Assembly (NCBI GenBank): GCA_017444665.1
Contig: JAFSWC010000081.1
Location: 1 to 38,430, forward strand
Direction of reading: 5' to 3'
Length of the DNA stretch: 38,430 nucleotides
Origin: Oscillospiraceae bacterium
GTDB lineage: Bacteria > Bacillota > Clostridia > Oscillospirales > Oscillospiraceae
The position numbers and the translations under genes were made by a program. Positions 21,220 to 29,991 of this stretch are shown here, one piece after another. Positions within the stretch are counted from its first letter, which is position 1. The number at the start of each line of letters is the position of its first letter. The notes beneath the pieces are model-generated. The model searched no databases, was not told the origin of the DNA, and worked only from the letters and a program-made list of their open reading frames with translations.

Positions 21220-22705
21220 ATTTCACGCTTTGGGCGAAGCGGAGGAAAGCGGCCTTTCCTTCTGCGTCGCGCTTGAACACGCCCGCGTGCTCCAGCACGG
21301 TCTTGAACACCTCGCCGACCTCTTTCTTCACGATCTCTTCGGCGTTGTCCGGGGTGAACAGATGCCGCGTCTTCAGCTCCGCGGCCCAGGGGGCGTGCTT
21401 TGCCGTCAGTTCGGAGGCCGCCGGGTCCTCACCGTTTGCCAGGCGGCGGGCCAGTTCGCCCAACTCGTCCTTTAAGCGGGCGGGCAGCACGGCCAGACCC
21501 ATCACCTCGATCAGGCCGATGTTTTCCTTTTTGATGTGGTGCAGCTCGGCGTGCGGGTGGAACAGGCCCAAGGGATGCTCCTCGGTCGTCAGGTTGTTGC
21601 GCAGCACCAGGTCAAGCTCGTAAGCCTCCCCGCGCCGGCGGGCGATCGGCGTAATGGTGTTGTGCGCCTCGCCGTCGGTTTCGGCATAGATCGAAACGCT
21701 CTCGTCCGAGTAGCCGCGCCAGGACTGAAGGATCCGGTCGGCCAGCTCTTCCAGCCGTTCCCGATCGGCGCATTTGAGGCGGATCACGCTCATCGGCCAG
21801 CGGACGACGCCCGCCTCGACGTCGGCAAAGCCGGGGAAGGAAAGCGGCGTTTCGACCTCCGCGCGGGCCATGGCAAATTCATAGTTGCCGCCCTGAAAAT
21901 GGTCGTGGCTGAGGATCGAGCCGCCGACGATCGGCAGATCGGCGTTGGAGCCGATGAAATAGTGCGGGAAGAGCGTGACGAAATCGAGCAGACGGCGGAA
22001 GGCCGACCGGTCGATCTTCATCGGGCGGTGCTCGGCGCAGAGCGCGATGCAGTGCTCGTTGTAGTAGACGTAGGGGGAATACTGCAAAAACCAGTCCTCG
22101 CCCGCGAGCTGAATCGGGATCAGACGGTGATTTTCGCGCGCGGGATAGTCGGCGCGGCCGGCATAGCCCTCGGCCTCGCGGCAGAGCTGGCACTTGGGAT
22201 AGCCGGAGGGCTTGGCGCTGCGCGCCGCGGCGATCGCGCGCGGATCCTTTTCGGGCTTGGAGAGGTTGATCGTGACGTCCAGCTCGCCGTATTCGGTCTG
22301 GGCCTTCCACTTGCGGTCCTTCGCGATGCGGTAGCGGCGGATATAGTCTGTGTCGCGGCTGAGACCGTAATACCAGTCGGTCGCCGCCTTCGCGTCCTCG
22401 GCGTAAAGCGCGCGGAAACGCTCGATCACCTGCGAGGGGCGGGGCGTCAGCACGCCCATCAGCCGGGTGTCCAGCAGATCGCGGCTTGTGATGCCCCCGT
22501 CGATCACGCCGCGCGCCGCGGCGTCGTCGAGAATGGCCTTCAGGATCTCCTCGAGCGTCTCGCCCGTCTTTTCACCCGCCGGCTCATAGCCGTCGAGCGA
22601 GAGGATGTCCAGCATGCGGTTGCGGGCCCAGACGGCGTCCGCCTGCTCGATCAGTCCTTTTTCCAGCCCGTAGGCGACAAGCGCGCCGATTTCATCATAG
22701 ATCAT
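21218..22705 (-). CDS. galT: UDP-glucose-hexose-1-phosphate uridylyltransferase (GalT2 type)
   Basis: 495 residues, the length of the Firmicutes GalT2 branch, which is unlike the ~350-residue GalT1. The Leloir step galactose-1-P + UDP-glucose to glucose-1-P + UDP-galactose. Active-site SHDHFQGG (266-273) carries the uridylylated His; a CQLC pair (172-175) may bind a metal. Other family marks: LMGVLTPRPSQVIERF (82-97) and HNTITPIARR near 346. ATG 22705 has GGGAG nearby; the open frame extends to 23593 through the PAP2 gene and is not coding there. No galK or galE in the window; a related subfamily using other sugar phosphates cannot be excluded. Confidence 0.93.
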   Translation of the reverse strand: MIYDEIGALVAYGLEKGLIEQADAVWARNRMLDILSLDGYEPAGEKTGETLEEILKAILDDAAARGVIDGGITSRDLLDTRLMGVLTPRPSQVIERFRALYAEDAKAATDWYYGLSRDTDYIRRYRIAKDRKWKAQTEYGELDVTINLSKPEKDPRAIAAARSAKPSGYPKCQLCREAEGYAGRADYPARENHRLIPIQLAGEDWFLQYSPYVYYNEHCIALCAEHRPMKIDRSAFRRLLDFVTLFPHYFIGSNADLPIVGGSILSHDHFQGGNYEFAMARAEVETPLSFPGFADVEAGVVRWPMSVIRLKCADRERLEELADRILQSWRGYSDESVSIYAETDGEAHNTITPIARRRGEAYELDLVLRNNLTTEEHPLGLFHPHAELHHIKKENIGLIEVMGLAVLPARLKDELGELARRLANGEDPAASELTAKHAPWAAELKTRHLFTPDNAEEIVKKEVGEVFKTVLEHAGVFKRDAEGKAAFLRFAQSVK

Positions 22706-22739
22706 GGCTTCTTTCTCCCTTTTTCTTACGTTCCGGGAT

Positions 22740-22769
22740 ATTATAGCACAGTCGCTCATACGGTGGCAA
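22740..22769 (-). promoter_or_regulatory. Promoter of galT
   Basis: Minus strand: TTGCCA (22769-22764), 18 bases, TATAAT (22745-22740). Confidence 0.82.
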
Positions 22770-22846
22770 GGTGGAAGTGCGGCCTTGCGCCGACAGGCGG
22801 AGAGGGGGGGGCAAGGGAAGGAGGCCGAAAAGATTGCTTCCTTCGA

Positions 22847-22875
22847 TTGTATCCTGCCGCCGGGTGTGGTATAGT
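22847..22875 (+). promoter_or_regulatory. Promoter of the PAP2 gene
   Basis: TTGTAT (22847-22852), 17 bases, TATAGT (22870-22875). Confidence 0.78.
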
Positions 22876-22918
22876 AGCAGAAACAGCAAAAGACTCTTTT
22901 CCGGGAGGATTGACGGAT

Positions 22919-23596
22919 ATGGAAATGACAGCGGCGGCCTCGTGGCTGACGGACGCCTTTTCGGGCATCGATCTGGGGATATTGAGCTTGATGCACAACC
23001 TGGCCGAGCACGCGGGCGGGGTGCTTACGCCGCTTTGCAAGCTCATCTCGCTGCTGGGCGAAAAGGGCGTGCTCTTCTTCCTGCTTGCGATCGCTCTGAT
23101 GTGCTTTGCCAAAACGCGTCCGCTGGGCGTTTGCATCTTCGGCGCCGTGTGCTGCGGCGCGCTGATCACCAACATCCTTCTCAAAGACTGGATCGCGCGG
23201 CCGCGCCCGTTTGAAACGCTGGCGGTTTACCGCGCGTGGTGGCAGGCGATCGGCTCGCCGGCCGAGGACGGCTTTTCCTTCCCCTCCGGCCACGTTACGG
23301 CCGCGGCGGCGGGCATGGGCGCCGTTTGCTTCATGCGCGGGCGGCGCTGGATCTGGCCGTCGGCAGGCGTCGTGCTGGCGATGATGTTCGCGCGCAACTA
23401 TCTGATGGCGCATTTCCCCAGCGACGTGCTGGCCGCGGCGCTGATCGGCGTCTTTTCCGCCTGGGTCGCCTACCTCATCACGATGCAGATCTTCGGCTAT
23501 TTCTCCACGCGCAAAAAGGGCGACAAGCTGGCCGACTTTGTGATGCACTACAGCGTCCCCGTTCCCGCGTGGCTGACCTATAAGGGCAAGCATTGA
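22919..23596 (+). CDS. PAP2-family membrane phosphatase
   Basis: 225 residues with five or six helices. The three PAP2 catalytic motifs are complete: KDWIARPRP (89-97), PSGH (122-125) and ARNYLMAHFPSD (158-169, with R159, H165, D169). Relatives dephosphorylate lipid phosphates such as undecaprenyl pyrophosphate or phosphatidate outside the membrane. ATG 22919 is served by GGGAGG (22903-22908). Single-gene unit ending in a terminator. Confidence 0.93.
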   Translation: MEMTAAASWLTDAFSGIDLGILSLMHNLAEHAGGVLTPLCKLISLLGEKGVLFFLLAIALMCFAKTRPLGVCIFGAVCCGALITNILLKDWIARPRPFETLAVYRAWWQAIGSPAEDGFSFPSGHVTAAAAGMGAVCFMRGRRWIWPSAGVVLAMMFARNYLMAHFPSDVLAAALIGVFSAWVAYLITMQIFGYFSTRKKGDKLADFVMHYSVPVPAWLTYKGKH

Positions 23597-23625
23597 GCTG
23601 CCCCGGGAAACAGAGGAAACAGCGC

Positions 23626-23670
23626 AAAAAGCTCCCGCGCAGGATAACGAACCTGCACGGGAGCTTTTTT
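23626..23670. terminator. Bidirectional terminator, type A
   Basis: AAAAAGCTCCCG-CG-CAGG, loop ATAACGAA, CCTG-CA-CGGGAGCTTTTTT: an 18-bp stem with one G-U pair. The inner part matches the terminator at 31696. Confidence 0.92.
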
Positions 23671-23763
23671 ATAAGTCGGGAGGGAAAGACGGGGCGAGAT
23701 CCGGATCAGCATAAGGGGCCCGTCCGCGCCGCCCGCGCGATCCGGGGCGGCCTGCAGCAGGCC

Positions 23764-25602
23764 TTATTTGTCGCCTTCCATTTCCAGGATCTTGCGGAAC
23801 TGGGTCTCGTACAGCTCGCGATAGACGCCGCCCGCGTCCAACAGCTCCTCGTGCGTGCCGCTCTCGGCGATCACGCCGTCCTTGACGACCAGGATCCGGT
23901 CGGCCTTCAAAATCGTCGAAAGGCGGTGGGCGATGACGATGCTCGTCCGCCCCTCCATCAGCGCCTCAAGCGCCTCCTGGATCGCGTTTTCCGTGATCGA
24001 GTCGAGCGCGCTGGTCGCCTCGTCCAGGATCAGGATCTTCGGGTCCTTCAAGATCACGCGCGCGATCGAAAGCCGCTGCTTCTCTCCGCCGGAGAGTTTC
24101 AATCCCCGGTTGCCCACAACGGTTTCATAGCCCTCGGGCTGATTGGCGATAAAGTCCGAGAGATTGGCGATATAGCAGGCGGCGTCGATCTCCTCCTGCG
24201 TCGCGTCCTCCTTGGCGTACAGCAGATTGTCGCGGATCGTGCCGTTGAAGAGATAGCTGTCCTGCGTCACCACGCCGATCTGCGAGCGGAGATAGCTAAG
24301 GTCAAAATCGCGCACGTCCACGCCCGCCACGGTCACGCGCCCGCCCAGCACGTCGTACAGCCGCGGGATCAGGTTGACGACCGTGGACTTGCCGGAGCCG
24401 GAGGGGCCGACGATTGCGTACATCTTTCCGCCGGGGACGGTGAAGTCGATGTCCCGCAGCAGCTCCTTCTCCGGGTCATAGGAAAAGCGCACGTGCTCAT
24501 AGACGATGTCGGCGTCCGTTACGTCGGGCGTCGCGCCGTTTTCGGGCGACTGGATCGGGTTGGGCATGTCGAAGTATTCAAAGATGCGGGTGAAGAGCGC
24601 CAGCGAGCGCGTAAAGTCCACGTGGATGTTCAAAAGGCTTTCTACCGGGCGGTAGAGCCGGTTGATCAGCGACACCGTGGCTGTGATCGTACCGACGGTC
24701 AGGGCGGAATCGGCGTGGGAGATGATGAGATAGCCGCCCGCGAAATAGATCAGCAGCGGGCCGAGCTGGGTGAACATGCCCATGACGACGCGGAACCACC
24801 GGCCGCTGTTTTGCTCTTTGAGCGCCAGCTGGGTGACCTCTTCGTTGACGCCGACAAAGCGCTCGTATTCACGCTTTTCGCGCGTGAACAGCTTGACCAG
24901 CAGCGAGCCGGAGACCGACAGCGTCTCGTTGATCAGCTGGTTCATCTCGTCGTTTTTGGCCTGGGAATCGGTCAAAAGCTGATAGCGCCGCTTGCCCACG
25001 CTCTTTGTCGGCAGGATCAGCAGCGGGATCACGACGATGCCGACGATGGCCAGCTTCCAGCTCATCGTAAAGAGCGCGACGAGCGTCGTCACCACGGTGG
25101 CGATGTTTGACACGATGCTCGAGAGCGTCCCGGAGATCACGCTGCTGACGCCGGAGATGTCGGTATTCATGCGGGTGATGATGTCGCCCTGCTTCTCCGA
25201 GGTGAAAAACGCGTGCGGCATATGCTGCAGATGGTCGTACATCTGGTTTTTCATGTCGAAGATGATGCGCTGGGAGATCCAGGCGTTGATATAGCTCTCC
25301 AGCACCGAGATCACCTGCGAGGCCGTCAGCGTGACGAAGGCCATGACAAGCAGCTGTACCAGCAGGCGCATGTTTTTGCCCACCAGCGCCTCGTCGACGA
25401 TCCTTCCGGTGATGATGCTCGGCAGCAGGCCGACCACGGCCGAGAGCAAAATCGTCACGAACACCAGCAGAAACTGCAGCCAGTAGGGCTTGAGATAGCC
25501 GAGGATCCGCCCCAGCAGCGCGCCGCTCACCTTCGGCATGTTCTTTTTTTCTTCTTCGGTCAGAAAACCGCGGGGGCCGAGCCCCCTTCCGGGTCCGGGC
25601 AT
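23764..25602 (-). CDS. ABC exporter (fused membrane and ATPase domains)
   Basis: 612 residues. Six transmembrane helices (about 40-320) precede one nucleotide-binding domain: Walker A GPSGSGKST (399-407), Q-loop VVTQDSYLF, signature LSGGEKQ (503-509), Walker B ILILDEAT and the switch IAHRLS (558-563). This is the MsbA/LmrA/multidrug half-transporter layout, working as a homodimer or with a partner. The ATG at 25602 has AAAGGAG; residues upstream to 25662 are not used because the promoter lies at 25634-25662. It stands alone, so the substrate cannot be inferred. Confidence 0.94.
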   Translation of the reverse strand: MPGPGRGLGPRGFLTEEEKKNMPKVSGALLGRILGYLKPYWLQFLLVFVTILLSAVVGLLPSIITGRIVDEALVGKNMRLLVQLLVMAFVTLTASQVISVLESYINAWISQRIIFDMKNQMYDHLQHMPHAFFTSEKQGDIITRMNTDISGVSSVISGTLSSIVSNIATVVTTLVALFTMSWKLAIVGIVVIPLLILPTKSVGKRRYQLLTDSQAKNDEMNQLINETLSVSGSLLVKLFTREKREYERFVGVNEEVTQLALKEQNSGRWFRVVMGMFTQLGPLLIYFAGGYLIISHADSALTVGTITATVSLINRLYRPVESLLNIHVDFTRSLALFTRIFEYFDMPNPIQSPENGATPDVTDADIVYEHVRFSYDPEKELLRDIDFTVPGGKMYAIVGPSGSGKSTVVNLIPRLYDVLGGRVTVAGVDVRDFDLSYLRSQIGVVTQDSYLFNGTIRDNLLYAKEDATQEEIDAACYIANLSDFIANQPEGYETVVGNRGLKLSGGEKQRLSIARVILKDPKILILDEATSALDSITENAIQEALEALMEGRTSIVIAHRLSTILKADRILVVKDGVIAESGTHEELLDAGGVYRELYETQFRKILEMEGDK

Positions 25603-25633
25603 AAGCGGCCGCTCCTTTCGTTGTCTTTTTTTA

Positions 25634-25662
25634 ATTTTATTCCGGGAAAGTTGCGCCGTCAA
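25634..25662 (-). promoter_or_regulatory. Promoter of the ABC exporter
   Basis: Minus strand: TTGACG (25662-25657), 17 bases, TAAAAT (25639-25634). Confidence 0.82.
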
Positions 25663-25738
25663 CAGTTTTTCGCGTCAGCAGCCCGGACGCCCGGCGCCGG
25701 GGCAGCAACTGGGACATAAACGGGACACAAAGCGGCCC

Positions 25739-25767
25739 TTGCGCTCTTGGCACGGGCGCGGTAAAAT
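25739..25767 (+). promoter_or_regulatory. Promoter of the RNA methyltransferase-HD-helicase operon
   Basis: TTGCGC (25739-25744), 17 bases, TAAAAT (25762-25767); GGGAGAGAG lies before ATG 25798. Confidence 0.72.
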
Positions 25768-25797
25768 GATACCATTCTGACAGGGAGAGAGAAGACC

Positions 25798-26610
25798 ATG
25801 CCGAATGTCATCGAAATCAACGATTTTTCCGCCACGGAGCTGGACGTTTACGCGCGACTGACGGAAAACCAGCTTGTCTGCCGCCGCGATCTGACGCAGG
25901 GCCTTTTCATCGCCGAAAGCCCCGTCGTCATCGAGCGCGCGCTTGACGGCGGCTGCACGCCCGTCTCGTTTCTGATGGAGACGAAGCACGTCGCGGGCAA
26001 GGGCGCCGCGCTGATCGCGCGCTGCCCGGGCGTCCCCGTCTACGCCGCGCCGGAGGAGGTGCTGTGCGCGCTGACGGGCTTTCATCTCACGCGCGGGATG
26101 CTGTGCGCGATGCGGCGGCCCGCATTGCCCTCCGTGGAGGAGGTCTGCCGCGGCGCGCGGCGGATCGCGGTGCTGGAAAACGTGATGAACCCCACCAACA
26201 TCGGCGCGATCTTCCGCTCGGCCGCCGCGCTGGGGATGGACGCGGTGCTGCTCACCGATGAGGGCAGCGACCCGCTTTACCGCCGCGCGATCCGCGTGAG
26301 CATGGGCACGGTCTTTCAGGTGCCCTGGACGTATTTCCCCGCTTCGGAGGACTGGACGCGGACGCTGCGCGCGATGGGCTTCCGAACTGCGGCGATGGCG
26401 CTGCGGGAGGATTCGCTGCGTCTCGACGACCCCGTGCTGCGCGCGTGCGAAAAGCTGGCCGTCGTGCTGGGGACCGAGGGGGACGGTCTCGCGGGAAGCA
26501 CGATCGCGGACTGCGGTTATACCGTCATGATCCCGATGGCCCACGGGGTCGATTCGCTCAACGTCGCCGCGGCCAGCGCCGTGGCCTTCTGGGAGCTGGG
26601 AAAGAAATGA
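25798..26610 (+). CDS. SpoU/TrmH-family RNA 2'-O-methyltransferase
   Basis: 270 residues. An N-terminal substrate-binding part (1-115) precedes the knotted SPOUT domain with its three motifs: NPTNIGAIFRSA (131-142), GTEGDGL (about 228-234) and IPMAHGVDSLNVAAASAVAFWE near the end. It methylates a ribose in rRNA or tRNA using S-adenosylmethionine; the target site is not readable. It shares ATGA with the HD gene that follows and probably forms an operon with it and the helicase. Confidence 0.93.
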   Translation: MPNVIEINDFSATELDVYARLTENQLVCRRDLTQGLFIAESPVVIERALDGGCTPVSFLMETKHVAGKGAALIARCPGVPVYAAPEEVLCALTGFHLTRGMLCAMRRPALPSVEEVCRGARRIAVLENVMNPTNIGAIFRSAAALGMDAVLLTDEGSDPLYRRAIRVSMGTVFQVPWTYFPASEDWTRTLRAMGFRTAAMALREDSLRLDDPVLRACEKLAVVLGTEGDGLAGSTIADCGYTVMIPMAHGVDSLNVAAASAVAFWELGKK

Positions 26611-27596
26611 ATTACCACCGGATCTACGATACCGATACGCCTGTCTTTCTCGCCCGTCTCGCCGACACGCCGCCGATGCAAAGGCTCAAAGGCGTGGGGA
26701 TGAACTGCGGCTGCGAATACACGGCCTTTCCGCGCTTTGCGGGGATCGCGCGCTATACGCGGTACGAGCACAGTCTCGGTGCGGCGATGATCGTCTGGCG
26801 CTTTACGCACGATAAGGCGCAGAGCGCCAGCGCCCTGCTGCACGATATCGCGACGCCGCCCTTTGCCCACGTTGTGGACTTTCTGCGCGGCGATTATCTT
26901 GACCAGACCGCGACCGAGTCCGGCACGGCCGAGATCATCCGGGGAAGCAAAGAGATCGGCGCGATCCTGCGCGAACTGGGGCTGACGGCGGAGGACGTCG
27001 AGGACTATCACCGCTATCCCATCGCGGACAACGACGCGCCGCGCCTTTCGGCCGACAGGCTGGAGTACACGGTGGGCAACGCCTTCAACTTTGCGCTGGC
27101 CTCCGCGGAGGAGCTGGCGGCGCTGTTTGCGGACATCGTCCCGGCGGAGAATGAATACGGCGAGGAAGAGCTCTGCTTCCGCACGCCGGAAAAGGCGGCG
27201 CGCTTTGCCGATATCGCCCTTGCCTGCTCAAAGATCTATGTCTCCGACGCCGACCGCTACGCGATGGAGATGCTTGCCGAGCTGCTGCGCGGCGCGCTTG
27301 CCGCCGGGGTACTGGCGGCGGCGGACCTGGGCGGCACCGAAGAAGCGCTGCTGGAAAAGCTCTGCGCCGACGCTCGCTTTGCCGCGCGCTGGCGGGCCTT
27401 TTGCTCCATGAGCCGGATCGAGCTTGCCGAGCGGCCGGACGGACGGGACGGCTGGCGGAGCATCCGGGCGAAGCGGCGCAGGATCGATCCTTACGTTATG
27501 GGGCGCGGCCGCGTCAGCGCGCTCGATCCGGCGCGGGGCGAGGCGATCGCGGCTTTCCTGTCGGAGAAAACAGACTATTACGTGCGGGGGGAGTGA
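26607..27596 (+). CDS. HD-domain phosphohydrolase (YdhJ/dGTPase-like)
   Basis: 329 residues. Metal-binding HD superfamily residues: H55 in RYTRYEHSLG, the HD pair H79-D80 in SALLHDIATPPFAHVVD, and a later Asp in LSADRLEYT. This is the order of COG1078-type phosphohydrolases, which act on nucleotides (for example dNTPs) or unknown phosphoesters. ATG 26607 overlaps the methyltransferase stop (ATGA). The 'PF/AHVVD' motif after HD is typical of the subgroup. Substrate not inferable. Confidence 0.87.
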   Translation: MNYHRIYDTDTPVFLARLADTPPMQRLKGVGMNCGCEYTAFPRFAGIARYTRYEHSLGAAMIVWRFTHDKAQSASALLHDIATPPFAHVVDFLRGDYLDQTATESGTAEIIRGSKEIGAILRELGLTAEDVEDYHRYPIADNDAPRLSADRLEYTVGNAFNFALASAEELAALFADIVPAENEYGEEELCFRTPEKAARFADIALACSKIYVSDADRYAMEMLAELLRGALAAGVLAAADLGGTEEALLEKLCADARFAARWRAFCSMSRIELAERPDGRDGWRSIRAKRRRIDPYVMGRGRVSALDPARGEAIAAFLSEKTDYYVRGE

Positions 27597-27603
27597 GAGA
27601 AAA

Positions 27604-29763
27604 ATGGAAGATCTGCTCCACGGGCTCAACGACGCCCAGCGCGAGGCCGTCACGACGACCGAGGGCTTTGTGCGCGTGATCGCGGGCGCGGGCTCGGGCA
27701 AGACGCGCGCGCTGACGCGGCGCTTTGCCTATCTCGTGAGCGAAATGGGCATCCTGCCGGGCAACATCCTGTGCGTGACCTTTACCAACAAGGCCGCGAG
27801 CGAGATGTGCCGGAGGATCCACAATCTCACCGGCGACAACGATACCGGCTATATCAATACCTTCCACGGCTTCTGCGTCTCGGTCCTGCAGGAGGACAGC
27901 CACGCCGTTTCCTACCCCAAACGCTTTCTGGTGCTGGACAACTCCGACGTCGATGCCATGCTGCGCATCATCTACGAGGAGCGGGATCTGAGCCTGCGGG
28001 ACATGAGCTTTTCCGCCGCGCGCGACATGATCGAGATCGAAAAGCTGAAAAACCGCCCCGATTATTATCTCGACCTGATCCGCCTGTCCCTCGACGAGCT
28101 TAAGGAAAAATACGACCGGGCCGACACCGCGCGCGACATCATCTTCTACGGCTATCTCTGGCAGGAGAAGAAATGCTTCGCGCTGGACTACAACGATCTG
28201 ATCGTCTTTACGCTGCATATCTTCTCGGAAAACGAGGAGATCCGCCTGAAGTGGCAAAAGCGGCTGGAATACATTATGATCGACGAGTTCCAGGACATCG
28301 ACGAGCCGCAGTACAGGCTGATGCAGGTCCTGTGCGGCTATCACAAGAACCTTTTCATCGTCGGCGACCCGGACCAGACCATCTACACCTGGCGCGGGGC
28401 GAACGTGCGGTATCTGCTGGATTTCGACAAGGAATATCCCGGCACAAAGACGATCCTGATGATGCGCAACTACCGCTCCACGCCCCAGATCCTTGCGGCG
28501 GCCAACGCGCTGATCGAAAAAAACGCCGCGCGCATGAAAAAGGACCTGATCCCGACGCTGCCCGGCGGCGGCACGGTGCTGTGCCACTATGCCGAAAACA
28601 GCGAGGCGGAGGCGAAATGGATCCTCTCCGAGATCCGCGCGCTGGAGGGGCAGGGCGCGGCGCTGCGGGACGTCGCGGTGCTCTACCGCGCGCACTACGT
28701 CACGCGCAGCCTCGAAGAGGTGTTCCTCAAGGAAAAGCTGCCCTACACGATCTACAGCGGCGTACAGTTTTTCGACCGCATGGAGATCAAGGACGCGCTT
28801 TCGTATCTGCGCATGCTCTGCTACCGCGACGACTTAAGCTTCCTGCGCACGGCCAACGCGCCCAAGCGCAACCTCGGCCAGCGGCGCATGGCCTTTCTGC
28901 GGGAGTATGCCGATCAGAACAGCTGCACGCTTTACGAGGCGCTGCGGCGCACGCGGGAAGAAGAGATCTTCCGCGGCACAAAGGCCGGACAGTATATCTC
29001 GCTGATCGAGTATTACACCACGCTTGCCGACACCCGCCCGGTGTCGGAGCTGCTCTCCGCGATCCTGAACGAGAGCGGCTATGAGGCCATGCTGCGCACC
29101 GAGGGCTCGCAGGAGCGGCTCGACAATCTCGCCGAGCTCAAGCAGTCGATCTATGAATACGAAACGAGCTGCGGCGAGGAGTGCACGCTTGAGCACTATC
29201 TCAAGCACGTCGCGCTCTTCACCAACGCCGACACCGCCGAGGCCCCCGACAAGGTCAAGCTGATGACCGTGCACAGCGCCAAAGGGCTGGAATTTCCGTA
29301 CGTGTTCCTCTGCGCGATGAACGAGGGCACCTTCCCCGGCCGCAAGACCGTCACGCTGCCCGGCATGGAGGAGGAGCGCCGCCTGGCCTTCGTGGCCGTC
29401 ACGCGCGCGGAGAAGCGGCTGTATCTCTCGGAAAGCGCGGGCCGCAGCTTTGACGGCGCGCCCAAATACCCCTCTCGCTTCCTGCTGGATATCGGCGAAA
29501 ACAATCTCGAATACACCGCCCCGCCGCGCGCGGACCTGATCGCCGACGCGCGGGAGTATATCGCCCACAGCGAGCGTTTCCTGCCCGAACGGGCGGCCGA
29601 GAGCGCCTTTGCCGCCGGGACGCGCGTGAAGCACGCGATCCTCGGGGAGGGAACGGTGGAGGAGATCGACCTCGAGCGCGGCGCCTACGTCGTGCGTTTC
29701 GACAGCATGGAGACGACGCGCGCCATCTCCTTCAAGGCAAAGCTGGAGCGGGCGGAGGCGTAA
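27604..29763 (+). CDS. UvrD/PcrA-family ATP-dependent DNA helicase
   Basis: 719 residues with all SF1A motifs: GAGSGKT (28-34), TFTNKAASEM (59-68), INTFHGF (84-90), DEFQD (227-231), GDPDQTIYTWRGA, MRNYRST, and VHSAKGLEFPYVF (about 556-568) followed by EERRLAFVAVTRAEK. It unwinds 3'-5' in repair and replication-fork clearance. It ends with a short Tudor-like tail (GTRVKHAILGEGTVEEID...VRFDS), as PcrA does. ATG 27604 lies 7 bases after the HD gene with GGGGAG. PcrA is the usual Firmicutes paralogue, but one of several UvrD paralogues is also possible, so no symbol is given. Confidence 0.94.
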   Translation: MEDLLHGLNDAQREAVTTTEGFVRVIAGAGSGKTRALTRRFAYLVSEMGILPGNILCVTFTNKAASEMCRRIHNLTGDNDTGYINTFHGFCVSVLQEDSHAVSYPKRFLVLDNSDVDAMLRIIYEERDLSLRDMSFSAARDMIEIEKLKNRPDYYLDLIRLSLDELKEKYDRADTARDIIFYGYLWQEKKCFALDYNDLIVFTLHIFSENEEIRLKWQKRLEYIMIDEFQDIDEPQYRLMQVLCGYHKNLFIVGDPDQTIYTWRGANVRYLLDFDKEYPGTKTILMMRNYRSTPQILAAANALIEKNAARMKKDLIPTLPGGGTVLCHYAENSEAEAKWILSEIRALEGQGAALRDVAVLYRAHYVTRSLEEVFLKEKLPYTIYSGVQFFDRMEIKDALSYLRMLCYRDDLSFLRTANAPKRNLGQRRMAFLREYADQNSCTLYEALRRTREEEIFRGTKAGQYISLIEYYTTLADTRPVSELLSAILNESGYEAMLRTEGSQERLDNLAELKQSIYEYETSCGEECTLEHYLKHVALFTNADTAEAPDKVKLMTVHSAKGLEFPYVFLCAMNEGTFPGRKTVTLPGMEEERRLAFVAVTRAEKRLYLSESAGRSFDGAPKYPSRFLLDIGENNLEYTAPPRADLIADAREYIAHSERFLPERAAESAFAAGTRVKHAILGEGTVEEIDLERGAYVVRFDSMETTRAISFKAKLERAEA

Positions 29764-29789
29764 AAACCTTGCCATATCAAGCAAAATCA

Positions 29790-29819
29790 CCGGCCGGGGC
29801 GCGAGCGCGCCCCGGCCGG
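29790..29819. terminator. GC-only hairpin after the helicase gene
   Basis: CCGGCCGGGGCGC (29790-29802) and GCGCCCCGGCCGG (29807-29819), a perfect 13-bp stem without a U-tract; a rho-independent terminator of weak type or a transcript-stabilising hairpin. Confidence 0.6.
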
Positions 29820-29857
29820 CAAGTCTCTTAGGATTTCTTAAATGCGCGCCGGAAGCC

Positions 29858-29887
29858 TTGAATTCAGGGTTGACGTTGTGGTATATA
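29858..29887 (+). promoter_or_regulatory. Probable promoter of the surface-protein gene
   Basis: TTGAAT (29858-29863), 18 bases, TATATA (29882-29887). A TTGACG at 29870 is too near to serve as -35 for it. Confidence 0.55.
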
Positions 29888-29897
29888 TGATGCGCAG

Positions 29898-29961
29898 CCT
29901 TCCGTAATGTGCTGCGCGCAGCACCCCGCCGGGCCTCAAAAGACCCGCGGGACGCGGAAGG
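29898..29961 (+). ncRNA. Candidate structured 5' leader (three-way junction)
   Basis: CCTTCCG (29898-29904) can pair with CGGAAGG (29955-29961), enclosing a hairpin GTGCTG-CGCG-CAGCAC (29909-29924) and a second hairpin CCCG-C-CGGG / CCCG-CGGG (29925-29951) with loop CCTCAAAAGA. I do not match it to a known riboswitch class. Confidence 0.45.
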
Positions 29962-29974
29962 TGAGCATAAAAAC

Positions 29975-29989
29975 GGAACAGGAGGTTCC
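29975..29989 (+). promoter_or_regulatory. Hairpin presenting the Shine-Dalgarno sequence
   Basis: GGAAC (29975-29979) pairs with GTTCC (29985-29989); the RBS AGGAGG (29980-29985) fills the loop, 6 bases before ATG 29992. Confidence 0.55.
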
Positions 29990-29991
29990 TT

